Source: Salticus scenicus (lineage: Eukaryota; Arthropoda; Arachnida; Araneae; Salticidae). Taken from it: a stretch of DNA of 64,000 nucleotides. The position numbers and the translations under genes are program-made. The stretch spans positions 77,271,841 through 77,335,840 of the forward strand of contig OZ005662.1 in NCBI GenBank assembly GCA_963930645.1, in the 5' to 3' direction. The notes below the pieces were generated by a model. That model made no database searches, was not told where the DNA came from, and saw only the letters and a program-made list of their open reading frames with translations. Within the stretch, counting starts at the first letter, position 1, and the number at the start of each line of letters is the position of its first letter. Shown here in pieces: positions 34,624 to 45,196 of this stretch.

Positions 34624-35030
34624 GTTTCCGGATCGACAACTGCTGGATTGCTACAGCAATAGCTTCGATTTCACCATCAAAAGGAGTAGTACAAGGCACT
34701 ACTGGTAAGTAAAAATTAAAAAGCTCACAATGAATATCCGCACCAGCACCGCGAGTCCTATCTAACATAGAACCGTCCGTGTAGACACGCAGCCAGACCT
34801 TTTCAGGATAACGAACCTTTATAGTCTCTAATGCAAAAGTTTTTAATTGCATATCACTCATTTCGTATTTAACAACTCTTTGGATAAGATCAAGGTTCAT
34901 ATTTACATCCAGAAAGTCCAATGGACAAACAGGGGGACGAAAGACTAGGTAACCTCTGCTCATATTCAGAGAGTCAGATTTTCTCTGAGCTATCTGAATG
35001 AAACCAATTTGAGTCTTAAGATTTCTAGAA

Positions 35031-36157
35031 GCATTATTATTATAATTCCTTCAAAAAAAAGTTATCAGATAAACGTACAAGATTTTGATATAATAGGATA
35101 GCTTTTCTTTTAATAAGATCATGTACATTTTTGCACACCATAAAATAAAAGGAATCCTGCTTTTGACTCCAAGGTAATATCACTTTTTTTTTTTTTTTTT
35201 TTTTTTTTTGCACAGAAAGAAGAAGGACCATGTTTTTTTTTTTTTTAACCAGTAGTCCTTCCTTTCATTTTATGGTGTCTAAAGAAGTTTTTAGGTTTAA
35301 ATAACAAATTATTGGTTTAAAATATCTTCGTGGAAGATATTTGTTGAAAATTCGCTTAAAGAAAATAAAATAAAATAAAAAAAAATAAAATAAATAAAAA
35401 AGTGTAGAAATCTATTCATTACATAGTGTATATTAAAGTTTAGCATAAAAAGAAAAAATCATAATATAACTTTAAATATACTTCAAACAATTTCTAAATA
35501 CTTCTGATGTATCCGAATTCAATTCTAATAAATTTCTGTAAAATTTGGCGAGTTTACTATTTAATTCTATAATCAGCTCCCTTCTATAAAAAAAAAAAAA
35601 ATGTTCATTATCCATAGTTGTCAAAAAACTGCTGTAAATTTAAGATTTTTGACTGTTTATTAAAGGTTCACTTCCCTTCATGAAGAAAAAAGTCATGATA
35701 ACTTTACGAGTTAAACTTTACTTTTACAGTCAGTGACTGGAATATTTTTTGCAATCACTGTCAATAACTAGCGGTTAAGTTTTAAACAGTGCATTTTGTA
35801 TGGTGCTGTTAACAATTAGTGAATAATTTTTATTCATTATTGTACGTTGCACTTTTTTTTTTTTAATCAGTATTTTTATTTTGTTTAGTCCAATCTAAAG
35901 GTATTAAAATGCACCAATTGGAAATTTCGTTCGTGGATGAAATATGCATCAATTATCCTGTATTTCCTTGTGCATAAGGAACTTGTTCGATCTCAATAAA
36001 AAGTTATAAGTAGTATTCCCAAATAAAACTGATTTAGAATACTAAATTTGGATTTCCTCTTGATATCTCATTTTTAATTATATTGATAATAATAGACACA
36101 CAGATAGACAAGCACGATAAGGGACACACATATAGACCCCATAGAGCAACCATTAAG
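35031..36157. other. AT-rich spacer
   Basis: Contains poly-T tracts near 35185-35208 and 35234, and AAAAT-type repeats near 35365. No gene or element end recognised. Confidence 0.5.
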
Positions 36158-36575
36158 AAGGAAAGATTCAAAAGGTGTCGTCTTCAAAAAATATTGAAAA
36201 AAATATATGTGATTATACTCTTCATAAAACACCAGAAAGTGAAAAAATTATCGGCTGAAATGAATTATAGCGGATACAAAAAATTATCAAAATTAAGCAT
36301 ATTTGGCGATTTCACACTGCTAGGCGATTCATTTTGAGTACTTGGAGGAGAAGAAAAACACGGTTCTGTTCGTACACGGCAATCTCGGTGCTGGCGAACT
36401 TATCGTCTAACAGCGCTAATTCGCCAAAAATGCTTAATTTTGATAATTTTTTGTGGTCGCTATAATTCAGTTTAGCCGATAATTTTTTCACTTTCTGGTG
36501 TTTTATGAAGAGTAGAATTACATTTTTTTTTTTTTTAAATATTTTTTGAAGATGCCACCTTTTGAATGTTTCCTT
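36158..36575. repeat. Foldback repeat, ~155 bp arms
   Basis: Left arm 36158-36312 (AAGGAAAGATTCAAAAGGTG to AAGCATATTTGGCGA) is inverted at 36418-36575 (TCGCCAAAAATGCTTAATTT to TTTTGAATGTTTCCTT), around a ~105 base spacer. Long matches include CACCAGAAAGTGAAAAAATT and its complement. The 84-codon frame at 36083-36337 runs along the left arm and is not a gene. No clear target duplication found. Confidence 0.8.
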
Positions 36576-36985
36576 GTAAGAAAAGAATTTTCAGTTGAGG
36601 AGACCTCAAAATATTTAATTATAGCAAAAACTCAGTCAACGAAAATTAAAATTGCGAGGTAGATGGAACGTTGAATAAAGGTAAAAGAAGGTCGCCGTAG
36701 GTAATCAGTAAGATGTTGATCAAAGGTTGGGAAAGTATAAGCTGGATCCAGCGTATTTGGCGATGGTAGTGGAAATCGATAGATTGAAGTTGTCGAGTTG
36801 CGTGATTTTAGGTCTGAATGGAGTGTCTAGAAGAAAATTAGGAGCTACACAGTTGGAGGAAAGATCATTGAGTATGATTAGTTTAAGAGAAATAGGTTGA
36901 TGAAGCGAAGTGAATGATGTGGTCTATTTTTGTAAGTGTTTAAATAGCGAGATGTTTGAATGAAAGAGTGTTGGTGTTGAAGTAT
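36576..36985. other. Spacer of mixed composition
   Basis: Less AT-rich than its surroundings (purine-rich on the plus strand, with GAAGTTGTCGAGTTGCGTG). The same compositional stretch continues at 37455-37620, on the other side of the hAT insert. No reading frame of note; nature unknown. Confidence 0.4.
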
Positions 36986-36993
36986 AGTGGAGC

Positions 36994-37446
36994 CAGTGAT
37001 GCCAGATTGGGGATTTTGTCCCCATTTTGGGGATTTTTGAGGTTTCTGGGGACAATTTTGGGGACCAAATGTTTGTGGGGACTTTTTTGGGGAATTTTAA
37101 AAATTTTGGGGACAAATCTAGGGATTCTTCAACTTTCTGTCAATGTTGGCAACGTAATGATTTATCCCTACGACTAGAGACTTTCAATAGCTTTATTGTT
37201 ATTTGAGGATTTTTTTCAAAAATTACCTTCATTTGGGGAAAAATCTGAGCTTAAATCATAGAAAAATCTGCTTGATATTATTATTATTATTATTATTATT
37301 TTTATTTTTTATTTTTTTTTTGAAAATTTTTTTATTTCTCCTTTTTAGTAGAAATCAAGTTGGGGATTTTTTCGTAAAAAAACCGTGAATTGGAGAAATT
37401 TGAACACCTATTTGGGGAAATAATTTTCAGCCATCTGGCATCACTG
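36994..37446. mobile_element. hAT element with TTGGGGA subterminal repeats
   Basis: Inverted ends CAGTGATGCCAGATTGGGGA and CCATCTGGCATCACTG, flanked by the perfect 8 bp duplication AGTGGAGC (36986-36993 and 37447-37454). TTGGGGA-type words occur about ten times near both ends, a common feature of hAT transposase binding regions. 453 bp, non-coding. The 73-codon frame at 36956-37177 is within it. Confidence 0.92.
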
Positions 37447-37624
37447 AGTGGAGCGTTAAGCGAAGGTTAATTTATTAGTGAGTTACGTGGTGAAGTTCGA
37501 TAGTTTTGATGAGTAGTAGTGTTATAGCGAGTTATAACGTTTAGTGTGTACAAGATTTAGTATGGAGTGCTAAGTTATTGGTCGACGTTGTACAAGCGTT
37601 GGAGGTATTCATCGAACGACTAAA

Positions 37625-37949
37625 TGGGCCGCGGTAGCCCAGTCGGTAGAGCGCCGGCCTCGTAATTGGAAGATTGCGGGTTCGGTACTCGAGCCGGCAA
37701 AAGACCGTCGTGTACACTAATAGTGGCTGGTGCACGTAAAATCTGTCGTGGCCGCAATGTCCTCCATGTTCCCATAAAAATTATACCTCTGGGGGTCACT
37801 GAAGCCGGAGAGGAGGATCCGAGGAGGATCAAAATTGCGTTGGCACGTCTCCGGACCACCTCTAGGGGTGAGTCCCAGACCGTCGCCAATTGCCCATCTG
37901 CACAGCACTAGTGCGACGTAAAACCCAACCAACCAACCAACCAACCAAT
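37625..37949 (+). mobile_element. tRNA-derived SINE with (AACC)n tail
   Basis: The head has an A box TAGCCCAGTCGGTAGAGCG (37633-37651) and a B box GGTTCGGTACTCG (37679-37691), the internal RNA polymerase III promoter of tRNA genes. An unrelated body of about 230 bp follows and it ends in AACC repeats. The direct repeat CGACTAAA at 37617-37624 and 37950-37957 is a target-site duplication, showing insertion by retrotransposition. Overlapping open frames on both strands come from the GC-rich body and are not genes. Confidence 0.92.
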
Positions 37950-37957
37950 CGACTAAA

Positions 37958-39210
37958 ACTTTAAGTCAAGTTTCTAAAGGCAGGTATCATAGCCACCAGT
38001 GATGAGCATATTATTTATAATAACTTTATTTTATTCATTTAAGTATATCTGTGGGTTTCTTTTATGCACCTCTCCCCCCCTTACTCTTATTCAAGTCAGA
38101 ATAAAATCATTTAGTTTTTACACTTAATAGTCTCTGATTACATCCTAATTTAAGTAGTTATAAAGATGGGGTCTGCAGAAACCGAAGCGCAGACCTCAAA
38201 AAACCAAAACCAATACTTTCTCTATGGTATATGGGTAAAATAAAATAAATAAATAAAAGTGAATACAGCAAAATCTTTCAATAGAACAAAACTTTTGGGG
38301 AAGAATTATCTTATTTCCATTTTAATATTTGCTTAAAAATAGAAGAAAAAAAGCTTAAAGCTTAAAGAGATGTTTTCAGACTAATGTAGCATTAAGCACA
38401 TCGAGAATTTTTAAGAGGAAATTTAGTGGAATGTAAAGTCCTAATGAAGCTTAACGCATTTGTCACCCAGAATCAATTTTATAAAACCTCCTAAAAGATA
38501 CCAAATCAGAGTAAAATACTTTGGGATGTTTTCTTAAAATATTTTAAGAACAATAACTATCTAATATTAAACTTACTGTGAATATTATACAGATAATAAT
38601 AAATGAAAATTCGTTCTTGACGAAATTTCAGTAAAATATTATTATGTATATTTGGAATAATATTAAAAATGTTTCTTTCCCTAAAGTGAAAAAAGTGTTT
38701 AAAGGGTATTTAAGAAAACTGGCTGATATTTTGGACCGATCTGATATATTTATATTTTTTGTTAAAATTTTTATTTTTTAAAATCACATAGGTAAAAAAT
38801 ATACAAAATTTTAGTCTTTCTTTTAATATTTCAGAAAACAGTGCATTATTTATGAAAGCGCATTTGAAAAAGATATAACATTTAATATAAATTGTCCACG
38901 ATCAATAATTTAATTTTAATCCATTTTTTTAAGACTTTCAACATAAAGAAATCTTAGTTGAAGTTCCAATAGAAATTATTAATTTTCGAAAATAATAATA
39001 ATAATAATAATAGTAATAATAATAATATATATATATATCATTGTATAAAATTTAAACAATAATAATTTTGAAAATCTGTCTCTATCTCTCTCTCCCACTC
39101 TATCTATCTTTTCATACATATATATATATATTTATTTATTTGCTTATTATTATTATTATTATTATTTTTTTTTTTTTTTAATTTATATTTCATTTTTTTT
39201 TTATATATAT
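37958..39210. repeat. Spacer with dispersed repeat C, copy 1
   Basis: About 38350-38700 is collinear with 46730-47060 and 56870-57190 (phrases such as TTAAGAACAAT, ATGTATAT and CAAAT-AG-G-GTAAAAT). Non-coding. (AAT)n and (TA)n microsatellites fill 38990-39190. Confidence 0.5.
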
Positions 39211-39678
39211 AAAATAGGGTAGGTGCTCCAGTGATTGGCATGCTCCAGTAATTGACATCTATCCCGAGATATTTAATAAATAAGAAAAATAATAAAATCA
39301 TATATTTTCATATAAGAATTTTAACATTTTATGCCAAACACTGGAGCGTAGGGTGCTAATAATTGGTAAAATGAATAACTAGCAGTGTCAAACACTGGAA
39401 AATAGGGTGCTAATTACTGATAAAATGAAAAACTGGCAGTGTCAATTACTGGAACATTGAGTGGGTGTCAAATAAAAATTCATAAAAAAAAAAATAATAA
39501 TAATAATAATAATAATTGTTATCAAATGTATATATTTTAACATATATGTGGTTCTGAATGTCTTTCATTCCATATGTACTAACTTAAGATTTCTAAAAAT
39601 ATTTTCTCATAACTAGAACATTAAAAACATCAGAGATTTCTCTAAAAGTGTCAATCACTGGTGCACTTAGCCTATTTT
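39211..39678. mobile_element. Non-autonomous element with CCAGTGATTG subterminal repeats
   Basis: Ends AAAATAGGGTAGGTGCTCCA and the complement of TGGTGCACTTAGCCTATTTT are imperfect inverted repeats. The 13-base word CCAGTNATTGNCA or its complement occurs at 39228, 39245, 39342, 39387, 39440 and 39649. The layout (TAGGG end, then two or more spaced copies of a word) parallels the element at 2627-3954 though the words differ. 468 bp, non-coding. Confidence 0.65.
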
Positions 39679-39876
39679 AAATATCTATCTATCTCTCTCC
39701 CATGAGTCTGCAGACAATTTAAAAGTTCGCAAAAATTAAAGGAATTAGTAGAATTGATCACGATTTGTGAAAAAGTTATTATTGTGAAGGTGGATATTTT
39801 TTATAAAGAAAAATATGACAGTTAAAGTTTTCGTCGGTAGATGGCGCTGTGTGTGGCCAAAGAAAAACATTTGAGA

Positions 39877-39922
39877 TGCATACAGCTGTTTCGGTAGTCT
39901 TAAGCGTACCGTCTTCAGTGCA
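39877..39922 (-). ncRNA. Hammerhead-ribozyme-like motif in PLE copy A
   Basis: On the minus strand TGCA is followed by CTGAAGA, a GGTA...TACC stem, GAAA, the short palindromic stem CAGCTG, TA, and TGCA closing stem I. This is the order of a type I hammerhead with a very short stem III, as described for Penelope-like elements. One extra base lies before the stem II GGTA. Predicted cleavage is after the TA that follows CAGCTG. No activity can be shown from sequence. Confidence 0.65.
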
Positions 39923-40141
39923 AAAAGAATTCTGAATCTGGAGAAGTGCTCGTATATATAGGAGAGGGACCGAATTTAGTTCAACCAATACGATTACGGA
40001 AAAGGTGGGGAGTGTGGCCAATAGGAATTTAGGAATATGTAGCTGTGTAAACAGTAGAAAAATTAAGAAAATGTGGACTGAATGCAAAATTTCCAACAAT
40101 CAGACAAATAGGGAACAGCGAAATCACAATTTACAAGGATT

Positions 40142-41272
40142 TTAATTTTTTTTATAAATATGAAAAGCTTCAAAGAAATCGAGTTCATGAATGGATTTAG
40201 GTCTGCAAATTATTTTAGCTGAATTAAATCTAAAATTATGATTTTCCTCCCAGCAATGTTTAGAAATAGCTGATTTATTGGTTTCTTGTTTGCGGACGTA
40301 ATTCATATGTTCTTTTAGACGAAATTTAAGATTGTGTATAGTTTCGCCAATATATGATAAACCACACTGACAGGAAATACTATAGATACCCCAAGAATTA
40401 TGCATATCAATGGGATCTTTTAACTGAGAAAAGGTGAGTTCATTGGAAGGCGAAAATATTATTTTAAAATCATATTGTTTAAGAAATTTAGCTATGGTCT
40501 GACTGATTTTAGGAAAATAGGGTAAAACAATACTGATATTAGAATAGACTGATTTTGTAGACGAAATACGAGGGAGTTGTAATTTTTGGATAGCTTTGTC
40601 TATAATGGAAGGCTCATAACCACTTTCAATTGCAATGGCTTTCAGGTATTTAATTTCAGATTTTAATAAAATAGGATTTGAACAAATATTAAGGGCACGG
40701 TTTACAAAAGTATAGAAAGCAGCCACTTTTTGGTTAGGTGGGTGACATGAACGAGCATGGGGAGGAAAAGGAACTGCGAAATTTTTACGATAGACGGTGG
40801 TTGAAAATCCATTTACAGTGCGAGAGACGAGGGTATCAAGAAATGGAAGGGAGCCATTTTTTTCTATTTCATATGTAAACTGGATATTATTGCCAATTGA
40901 ATTTAAAGTTTCTAAGACATGGTCAATATTGTGACGAGATATGTCGATAAGCGTGAAGGTGTCGTCAACGTAACGGGTCCAAAAAGGAAAAGATATTTTC
41001 TTAAAAAGCTTGCTTTCGAAATAGTGCATGTAAATATCTGCGAGAATTGGGGAGAGAGGGGAACCTATGGCTAAACCTTAAGACTGACGATAGAATTTTA
41101 TTTTGGAAAGAAAAAGTGGTTTGTGATAAAAAATGCTGGTAAGAGAAATTAATTCATGTATTTCAAAAACTGTGAATTGAAACTCTTTTAATCTATTTTC
41201 GAGACAGTAGAGGACGCCACTTGTTGGAATATTAGTGAAAAGAGGTTTTACATCAAAATAAACTAATCTCAC
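40142..41272 (-). pseudogene. Penelope-like reverse transcriptase / GIY-YIG endonuclease, 5' truncated, one nonsense codon
   Basis: The frame opens at 41272 with RLVYFDVKPLFTNIP (RT motif A). A single TAA at 41078-41080 interrupts just before GLAIGSPLSPILADIYM (motif B). RYVDDTF follows at about 40965 (motif C, the YxDD active site), then SLPFLDTLVSR. The C-terminal GIY-YIG nuclease reads WGIYSISCQCGLSYIGETI (about 40350-40410) with R-LKEHM after it, and ends at 40142. The RT N-terminus is missing. The downstream 295 codons are fully open, so the copy is young but dead. PLEs use RT plus GIY-YIG nuclease for target-primed insertion. Confidence 0.92.
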
Positions 41273-42220
41273 TATAGTTTCTTTTTAAGAAAATATCTTT
41301 TCCTTTTTGGACTCGTTATGCTGACGACACCTTCACGCTTATCGACATATCTCGTCACAATATTGACCATATCTTAGAAACTTTGAATTCAATTGACAGT
41401 AATATTCAGTTTACATATGAAATAGAAAATAGTGGCTTCCCTTCCATTTCTTGATACCCTCGTCTCTCGCACTGTAAATGGATTTTCAACCACCGTCTAT
41501 CGTAAAAATTTTGCAGTTTCCCTTCCTCCCCGTGCTCGTTCATGTCACCCCCCTAACCAAAAAATAGCTGCTTTCTATACTTTTGTAAACCGTGCCCTTA
41601 ATATTTGTTTAAATCCTATTTTATTAAAATCCGAAATTAAATACCTGAAAGCCATTGCAATTGACAGAGGTTATGAGCCTTCCATTATAGACAAAGCTAT
41701 CCAAAAATTACAACTCCCTCGTATTTCGTCTACAAAATCAGTCTCTTCTAATATCAGTATTGTTTTACCCTTTTTTTTCTAAAACCAGTCAGACCATAGC
41801 TAAATTTCTCAAACAATATGATTTTAAAATAATATTTTCGCCTTCCAATAAACTCACCTTTTCTCGGTTAAAAGATCCCATTGATATGCATAATTCTTGG
41901 GGTATTTATAGTATTTCCTGTCAGTGTGGTTTATCATATACTAGCAGGCTTTGCCCGCTTCGCTGGCCACTAAATTTAAAGGAAACTCTTTTCTATATAG
42001 CTTTATAAAAATAAAATAAAATAAATTACTGAAATTGTTCAAAAGCTCGCTCCAGGTCCCTGCTGCATTCAGCAGCGATTTGGTCATCAACTGCAACTAG
42101 GGCGCTTGTCCCTATTACCTGCGACAATAGTTTACCAATGAGCTTCCATTTAGGTGCTTATTATATAACAGTTTCGAAATAGATAGTATCGAAAAAATTG
42201 GAGTTTCCCTTTTATATTTG

Positions 42221-42297
42221 AAACCCAGTTACATGTGAACAACACTATACGTGTTGTTCACATGTAACTCGGACTGGACTCAAACGTAACTGGGTTT
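42221..42297. repeat. Perfect hairpin inside the Helitron
   Basis: GTTACATGTGAACAACAC at 42228-42245 is perfectly inverted at 42251-42268 around TATAC. An outer pair AAACCCAGTTAC (42221) and GTAACTGGGTTT (42286-42297) flanks it. Confidence 0.85.
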
Positions 42298-42379
42298 AGA
42301 CAACATAATATTTGCTTTTACGTTATTTCATATGTTTTTTTTTTGTTTATCCAATCAACCATTAAATGACAGCATTTTC

Positions 42380-42660
42380 ACGCCAAATATTACAATATGC
42401 TGTGACCGGCTACGTCTGTCGCATGAGACAATTAATTTTTTGTGTTTATATATAATTCATGGGTTGTAAACCTGATAGTACAGTCTTAATATAGTTCTCT
42501 TTGGCGGCTTTTGAATTTTTGTCACCATTTTAGACTTAATCCATTGTAACAATAAGACTTAATCCCTTGTAACAATATGCTATGAGCGCTATTTCTGTCG
42601 TATTTTAGACAACTAATCTTTTTATGGTTATATATATTTCCCATTAAACATATTTTTATT
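42380..42660. repeat. Diverged direct duplication in the Helitron
   Basis: ACAATATGCTGTGACCGGCT near 42390 and ACAATATGCTATGAGCGCTA near 42573 begin two direct copies about 180 bases apart, both continuing through CTGTCG, GACAA and TTATATAT. Confidence 0.6.
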
Positions 42661-43306
42661 TATTTATTTAAATATTAATTTGAATTTTTCAAATATTTCT
42701 GTTCGACAGCGTGAGAGTGCAGTAACACACAGAGGTTCATTTGTTTGTATGATAAATTAGCATAGTGATTATTATATAAAAAAATAAATAAATAGGTAAA
42801 CATTATCGTGTTACACAACTTTATTATGTCGCTCCATTGGCGGCTTTTGAATTTTTGTCGCCATATTAGCGATGGATATTTTTTTTTTTTTTTTTTTTGT
42901 ATGAAAAGGGGAAGACTATTTTGCTAATAATTTTATCAGACTCTTTTTTGTTTATACACAAGAATCCTTTATATTCTGCTTATATTATTAATGCTTTTTA
43001 GGTTTAAAATAGTGCTTGTTGAAATAAATTTCCTATCTTTAAAACTGCATTTGTTCTGTAAATTTTGTGTAAAAATAAATCATTTATGTTTTTATATATT
43101 TGATGCGCTACTTAGATTAAAATGGCTGTTGCTATATTAAACTTCTTGTCGAAAAACATTCGGTGTACTTCAACACCAAAATTTAAAAAATCGCCCAGCA
43201 GGATCTGTTAATGAAGCTGATAAAATAAAAATATGGTTCATGGAGTTTAAATAATCTATTTAAAATTTTTTTTAAAGCCCAAATTATTAATCTATCGTAT
43301 CACATA

Positions 43307-43652
43307 CATAGATATAGTAATAATATATAGATTGATCATTGGGGGCAAAAAAGTTATTCCTTTTCACTCGGGAAAAGGCGGCGATTTTACCAAAATATGG
43401 CAGTCTTTCCTCGAGTGAATACACACGGGAATATGCACGAATGTTTTAGCAAATAAAAATCATGAATAATTTTTTACTAAACGTGCATGAAAAGCCCCAG
43501 ATATAGTTTCAAATTCATTCTTCTTTTCTTTTTTTTTTTTTTTTCCCCTTCAATACCACTTAATGGCTGATTCCAAAGCTTTTTTTTCAGCATCAAAAAT
43601 CTTTGCGCGATAATATGGGGATGATAGATCTATATATATTATTATATCTATG
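43307..43652. mobile_element. hAT-like CATAGATATAG MITE, copy 2 (nested in Helitron)
   Basis: Ends CATAGATATAGTAATAATAT and ATTATTATATCTATG are inverted. Perfect 8 bp duplication ATCACATA at 43299-43306 and 43653-43660. 346 bp, closely similar to 22829-23150. The open frame at 43550-43753 is within and beyond it and is not a gene. Confidence 0.92.
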
Positions 43653-43954
43653 ATCACATAAATCTTTTCGAAAATAGAATAAAACTTAATTTGAAAAAAA
43701 TAATAATAACTTTTGTTTATTAACCAAAATAATTGATGAAATTTGAAATGCAAGTTTGTCTTGTGGGGTACAGGCTGTATATTATATTTTTGTGTTCGTG
43801 AGAGAAAATTTAAAAGAATTTGAAAACTGCAATTTTTAATCCCTTTTAAAAATCATGTGACTTAATGTGAAGCAGATTTTTCATTTTTTTTCTCCTAACG
43901 GTTTCCATACAATCTTCTGCTGTTGCCACCTAAAATTCATACTTTAGTTAATTT

Positions 43955-44112
43955 TAAAAAATCTAATTGTCCGATTGATAAGCTGTTTAATGCATCGGAT
44001 TTAAAAAAATTTTCCCTTTCATTTGCTATCTTATTTGTAACGATGCGACTGATATTTCTAATTTATTTTCTAATCTTTCTGATTTATTTTCCCCATTTTA
44101 AATAAGTGTACG

Positions 44113-44146
<34 letters not shown>

Positions 44147-44600
44147 TTGTCGAAAAAAAATGGCAACAATTAAATTATGGATAAAATTTTAAAATTTAAA
44201 TGTCTTATTTATCAGAAATTAGAAGGTTTTTATTTTCACATTTTAATTAATTAAGAAAAAACTAATCATCCGATTGATAAGCTGTTTAATGCATCGGATT
44301 TACAAAATTTTTTTCTTTCATTTGGTGTCTTATTTGTAACGATGCGAGTGATATTTCTAATTTATTTTCTAATCTTTCTGATTTATTTTCCTCATTTTAA
44401 ATAAATGTATGTTTTTATTTTTTTTTGTTTTTTTTTTTAATTATTATTATTATTTTGTCGAAAAAAAAAAATTGGCAACAATTAAATTATGGAAAAAATG
44501 TTAAAATTTAAATGGCTTTTTTTTTATCAGAAATTAGAAGGTTATGATTTTCACATTTCAATTAATTAAGAAAAAACTAATCAAAAATTCGAAAATCTGA
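43955..44600. repeat. ~299 bp tandem repeat in the Helitron 5' part
   Basis: GCTGTTTAATGCATCGGATT occurs at 43982 and 44281, period 299, with a third partial unit (TTAAAATTTAAATGGC, TCAATTAATTAAGAAAAAAC) to about 44600. The 60-codon frame at 43923-44105 is part of the repeat. Confidence 0.85.
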
Positions 44601-45150
44601 CTTCGATGTGCACAATGACCCTTCGGGATGCACCTTTGTGTTAAATCTCGTGACTGTCCGAGCTACCGTTTTTGAGATCAGTGAAATATACATACAAATA
44701 TTGCTCACTTAATAGTATAAGATTGGCGAAATTAAACGCAGTCTTAAATTTCGTCTCAAAAAACATATGAATTACGTCCGCAAACAAGAAACCAATAAAT
44801 CAGCTATTTCTAAACATTGCTGGGAGGAAAATCATAATTTTAAATTTAATTCAACTAAAATAATTTGCAGTCCTAAATCCATTCATGAACTCGATTTCTT
44901 TGAAGCTTTTCGTATTTATAAAAAAATTTTAAAACCTTGTAAATTGTGATTTCGTTGTTCCCTATATGTCTGATTGTTGGAAATTTTACATTCAGTCCAC
45001 ATTTTCTTAATTTTTCTACTGTTTTCACAGCTACATATTCCTAAATTCCTATTGGCCACACTCCCCACCTTTTCCGTAATCCTATTGGTTGAACTAAATT
45101 CGGTCCCTCTCCTATATATACGAGCACTTCTCCAGATTCAGAATTCTTTT

Positions 45151-45196
45151 TGCACGGTAGACGGTACGCTTAAGGCTTCCGAAACAGCTGTATGCA
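45151..45196 (+). ncRNA. Degenerate hammerhead-like motif in PLE copy B
   Basis: Same position and layout as the copy A motif. TGCA, GAAA, CAGCTG, TA and TGCA are kept, but the CTGAAGA core is changed to CGGTAGA and stem II is weakened. Expected to be inactive. Confidence 0.6.

Larger units (their letters stand above)
32350..35030 (-). pseudogene. LINE fragment, RNase H and C-terminal region, split by two insertions
   Basis: Read on the minus strand from about 35030: QIGFIQIAQRKSD leads to the RNase H start VYTDGSM at about 34780, then GAGADIHCELF and FDGEIEAIAVAIQQL. After an inserted hAT MITE it resumes with ILSDSKSAFQALLN, then WIPAHCEILGSEKTDALAKK at about 34215. After an inserted Tc3-like element the tail (RKSAVALFSGLT at about 32390) follows. 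TDGS, DGEIEA and SDS supply the RNase H acidic residues, and the HC and DALAKKGA motifs follow. The reverse transcriptase part is missing (5' truncation, usual for LINEs). Mutations and the inserts make it non-functional. RNase H-bearing LINEs of this text are common in spiders to my knowledge. Confidence 0.8.
39779..41280 (-). mobile_element. Penelope-like element, copy A (minus strand)
   Basis: Contains the RT C-terminal part and GIY-YIG endonuclease (40142-41272), then a 3' region with a TATATATA box near 39955 and a hammerhead-like motif (39877-39922). 5' truncated at 41280, where it meets copy B head to head. The 3' region shared with copy B ends at about 39856; beyond that the two copies differ. 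Confidence 0.88.
41941..44722 (-). mobile_element. Canonical Helitron (non-autonomous), inserted in PLE copy B
   Basis: On the minus strand it starts TCTTATACTATTAAG (44722) and ends GCCAGCGAAGCGGGC, a hairpin, then AAAGCCTGCTAG (41941). The host is cut between A and T with no duplication: copy A shows the uninterrupted TCATATATTGGCG. TC start, hairpin about 12 bases from the end, CTAG end and A/T target are the hallmarks of Helitrons. It is 2782 bp. No Rep or helicase domain is seen, so it is non-autonomous. It holds a perfect hairpin, two sets of internal duplications and a hAT MITE. Confidence 0.92.
41281..44949 (+). pseudogene. Penelope-like RT/GIY-YIG remnant of copy B, split by Helitron
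   Basis: Frame 1 gives FPFWTRYADDTFTLIDISRH (active site YADD for YVDD) and shifts near 41432. Frame 2 gives SLPFLDTLVSRTVNGFS to ISIVLPFFF at 41780. A second shift leads to KTSQTIAKFLKQYDFK and WGIYSISCQCGLSY at 41938, where the Helitron splits the GIY-YIG motif. The nuclease resumes at 44723 and continues as MNYVRKQETNKSAISKHCW to the stop at 44949. Two frameshifts, an active-site change and the insertion make it dead. Confidence 0.9.

Noticed and set aside
37633..37700. Functional tRNA gene
   Set aside because: A and B boxes are present, but the head continues into a SINE body with an AACC tail and target duplication, and a full cloverleaf was not evident.
37620..37944. Overlapping frames of 75-89 codons on both strands
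   Set aside because: They cover a tRNA-derived SINE with clear A and B boxes and target duplication.
39779..40099. 106-codon frame on the minus strand, with a similar frame at 44974-45225 in the other PLE copy
   Set aside because: The DNA itself is nearly identical between the copies, covers the TATA box and hammerhead-like region, and shows no domain. Treated as the PLE 3' region, not a second gene.
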